This document shows positions 58,201-60,000 of a stretch of 60,000 nt of DNA, in pieces. A program made the translations under genes and the position numbers. The notes under the pieces are model-generated. The model was not told where the DNA came from, made no database searches, and saw only the letters and a program-made list of their open reading frames with translations. The stretch covers positions 13,771,001 to 13,831,000 of the forward strand of contig OU612066.1 of assembly GCA_914767715.1 (NCBI GenBank), written 5' to 3'. The DNA is from Membranipora membranacea. Its lineage: Eukaryota; Bryozoa; Gymnolaemata; Cheilostomatida; Membraniporidae. How positions within the stretch are numbered: the stretch's first letter is position 1; every line of letters starts with the position of its first letter.

Positions 58201-60000
58201 CCGAATATTGGAATCCTCGGATTAACAGGGGGGTCACAACGCTGACTTGAAAATCCAAAAATTATACCGAGGGAGGGTATCATGCTTTTTTTTCAGCCAG
58301 ATCAAAAAATAGATTTGCTTCTAACTAACCTCATAAGGAGGAGCAACTCCTGCTCATCTCGAATCTGCAGACCGTGTGGCTCTGCGGCTTTTCGTTCTCC
58401 GTCAGCGTCCGTTTTGTTTAGGGCCACTTTTGCTATAAAAAAACATGCCAAACGGCAGCATCGAAAAACTAAATCTCTGTTGGATTCTTATCAAACTCCG
58501 ACCAGTTCAAGCTCTTATTGCCCTCATTCAACACGCCGAATATTGGAATCCTCGGATTAACAGGGGGGTCACAACGCTGACTTGAAAATCCAACAATTAT
58601 ACCAAGGGAGGGTATCATGCTTTTTTTTCGGCCAGATCAAAAAATAGATTTTCTTCTAACTAACCTCATAAGGAGGAGCAACTCCTGTTCATCTCGAATC
58701 TGCAGACCGTTTGGCTCTGCGGCTTTTCGTTCTCCGTCAGCGTCCGTTTTAATTAGGGCCACTTTTGCTATGAAAAAACATGCCAAACAGCAGCATTGAA
58801 AAATTAAATCTCTGTTGGATTCTTATCAAACTCCGACCAGTTCAAGCTCTTATTGCCCTCATTCAACACGCCGAATATTGGAATCCTCGGATTAGCAGGG
58901 GGGTCACAACGCTGACTTGAAAATCCAAAAATTATACCAAGGGAGGGTATCATGCTTTTTTTTCGGCCAGATCAAAAAATAGATTTGCTTCTAACTAACC
59001 TCATAAGGAGGAGCAACTCCTGCTCATCTCGAATCTGCAGACCGTTTATCTCTGCGGCTTTTCGTTCTCCGTTAGCGTCCGTTTTAATTAGGGCCACTTT
59101 TGCTATAAAAAAACGTGCCAAACGGCAGCATCGAAAAATTAAATCTCTGTTGGATTCTTATCAAACTCCGACCAGTTCAAGCTCTTATTGCCCTCATTCA
59201 ACACGCCGAATATTGGAATCCTCGGATTAACAGGGGGGTCACAACGCTGACTTGAAAATCCAAAAATTATACCAAGGGAGGGTATCATGCTTTTTTTTCG
59301 GCCAGATCAAAAAATAGATTTGCTTCTAACTAACCTCATAAGGAGGAGCAACTCCTGCTCATCTCGAATCTGCAGACGGTTTGGCTCTCCGGCTTTTCGT
59401 TCTCCGTCAGCGTCCGTATTAATTAGGGCCACTTTTGCTATAAAAAAACATACCAAACGGCAGCATCGAAAAATTAAATCTCTGTTGGATTCTTATCAAA
59501 CTCCGACCAGTTCAAGCTCTTATTGCCCTCATTCAACACGCCGAATATTGGAATCCTCGGATTAACAGGGGGGACACAACGCTGACTTGAAAATCCAAAA
59601 ATTATACCAAGGGAGGGTATCATGCTTTTTTTTCGGCCAGATCAAAAAATAGATTTGCTTCTAATTAACCTCATAAGGAGGAACAACTCCTGCTCATCTC
59701 GAATCTGCAGACCGTGTGGCTCTGCGGCTTTTTGTTCTCCGTCAGCGTCCGTTTTAATTAGGGCCACTTTTGCTATGAAAAAACATGCCAAACAGCAGCA
59801 TTGAAAAATTAAATCTCTGTTGGATTCTTATCAAACTCCGACCAGTTCAAGCTCTTATTGCCCTCATTCAACACGCCGAATATTGGAATCCTCGGATTAG
59901 CAGGGGGGTCACAACGCTGACTTGAAAATCCAAAAATTATACCAAGGGAGGGTATCATGCTTTTTTTTCGGCCAGATCAAAAAATAGATTTGCTTCTAAC
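52285..60000 (+). repeat. Right copy of the duplicated segment of at least 7.7 kb
   Basis: This is the partner of 1-7716. Units at 52252, 52589, 52923, 53258, 53595, 53929, 54264 and onward to 59957 correspond one-to-one to units starting at about -32, 305, 639, 974, 1311, 1645, 1980 and onward to 7673. The copies carry the same length variants in the same order (337, 334, 335, 337, 334). The spacing equals 156 units. The first part of this segment (52252-53257) also matches 49906-50911 at an offset of 2346. Confidence 0.95.
59957..60000 (+). repeat. Partial satellite unit at right window edge
   Basis: First 44 bases of a unit equal to the one starting at 7673. The array continues beyond the window, so neither flank of the satellite is seen here. 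Confidence 0.95.

Larger units (their letters stand above)
1..60000 (+). repeat. 335-bp satellite DNA array, 178 complete units plus two partial ends
   Basis: Using the ATG-equivalent that follows AGGGAGGGTATC as unit base 1, units start at 305, 639, 974, 1311, 1645, 1980 and so on to 59957, with no gap. Every unit has the same orientation. Landmarks in nearly every unit are a T8 run at bases 5-12, AGGAGGAGCAACTCCTGC near 57-72, a PstI-type CTGCAG at 84-89, CCGTCAGCGTCCG near 118-130, TTAATTAGGGCC near 133-144, an A7 run near 156-162, and a G6 run at 282-287. Neighbouring units usually differ at roughly 1-5% of sites by eye. 337-bp units mostly carry TAATATATTGG instead of GAATATTGG. 334-bp units lose one base in the T run, A run, G run or AAAAATTATACC. 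Long, pure, same-direction arrays like this are typical of eukaryotic heterochromatic satellites. The family is not one I recognise and the species cannot be read from it. Confidence 0.98.

Noticed and set aside
1-60000. CRISPR array
   Set aside because: The repeats are contiguous 335-bp units without short repeats separated by unique spacers, and no cas-like gene is present.
1-60000. Prokaryotic operon or tandem gene family of small proteins with Shine-Dalgarno sites
   Set aside because: The frame is broken in many units, unit length is not a multiple of three, and the whole unit, not just the frame, is equally conserved.
1-60000. LTR, LINE, SINE or DNA transposon remnants
   Set aside because: No terminal repeats, target-site duplications, polyprotein motifs or poly-A tails interrupt the units anywhere I read.

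Overview
The whole 60,000-base window is one uninterrupted tandem array of a single satellite DNA family. The basic unit is 335 bp. From position 305 to 59956 I count 178 complete head-to-tail units, all in the same orientation, with a partial unit at each end (1-304 and 59957-60000). A hand-built consensus unit has 144 G+C of 335 bases (43% GC). Unit lengths are 335 bp except for 19 units of 337, 2 of 336 and 18 of 334. These deviations add up to the +22 bases needed to reach the observed span. I see no transposon, rRNA, tRNA, CRISPR array, inversion, spacer or recognisable protein gene. Such long, pure satellite arrays are typical of eukaryotic centromeric, pericentromeric or other heterochromatin. 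The sequence alone does not tell me the species or the chromosomal location, and I do not recognise the family.

Layout. (i) 1-14040 holds many unit subtypes arranged in short repeated runs: three-unit runs at 3988, 7673 and 9350, and five-unit runs at 4658 and 11695. (ii) 14041-16050 is six units that look monomeric, each with private substitutions and no good multi-unit partner. (iii) 16051-18062 is a mosaic of truncated and frameshifted subtypes. (iv) 18063-49570 is organised into clear, nested higher-order repeats: an eight-unit block present three times (18398, 25101, 27782), a 20-unit duplication (offset 6703), an 11-unit duplication (offset 3687), a 14-unit tandem duplication (offset 4694, copies starting at 32810 and 37504) and a 13-unit tandem duplication (offset 4357, copies starting at 40856 and 45214). 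(v) 49571-52251 is a mosaic heptamer whose head matches the start of the last section. (vi) 52285-60000 repeats 1-7716 at a constant offset of 52,284 bp (156 units), with only one difference that I found.

Mechanism. Several block boundaries fall inside hybrid units whose head matches one subtype and whose tail matches another. In two cases the switch can be narrowed to about 20 bp. This is the signature of unequal crossing-over between paired units, followed by homogenisation. Most units carry an open frame of up to 92 codons after a purine-rich GGGAGG, but it is broken in many units, varies freely at amino-acid-changing positions, and most likely exists only because the whole unit is homogenised. 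Candidate functional elements are weak: two small hairpins per unit and a minus-strand RNA polymerase III box A-like/box B-like pair. The most valuable observations are the 52-kb super-period (real or an assembly effect), the nested block history with mapped crossover points, the old monomeric island, and a faint trace that the 335-bp unit may itself be an ancient dimer of about 167 bp.
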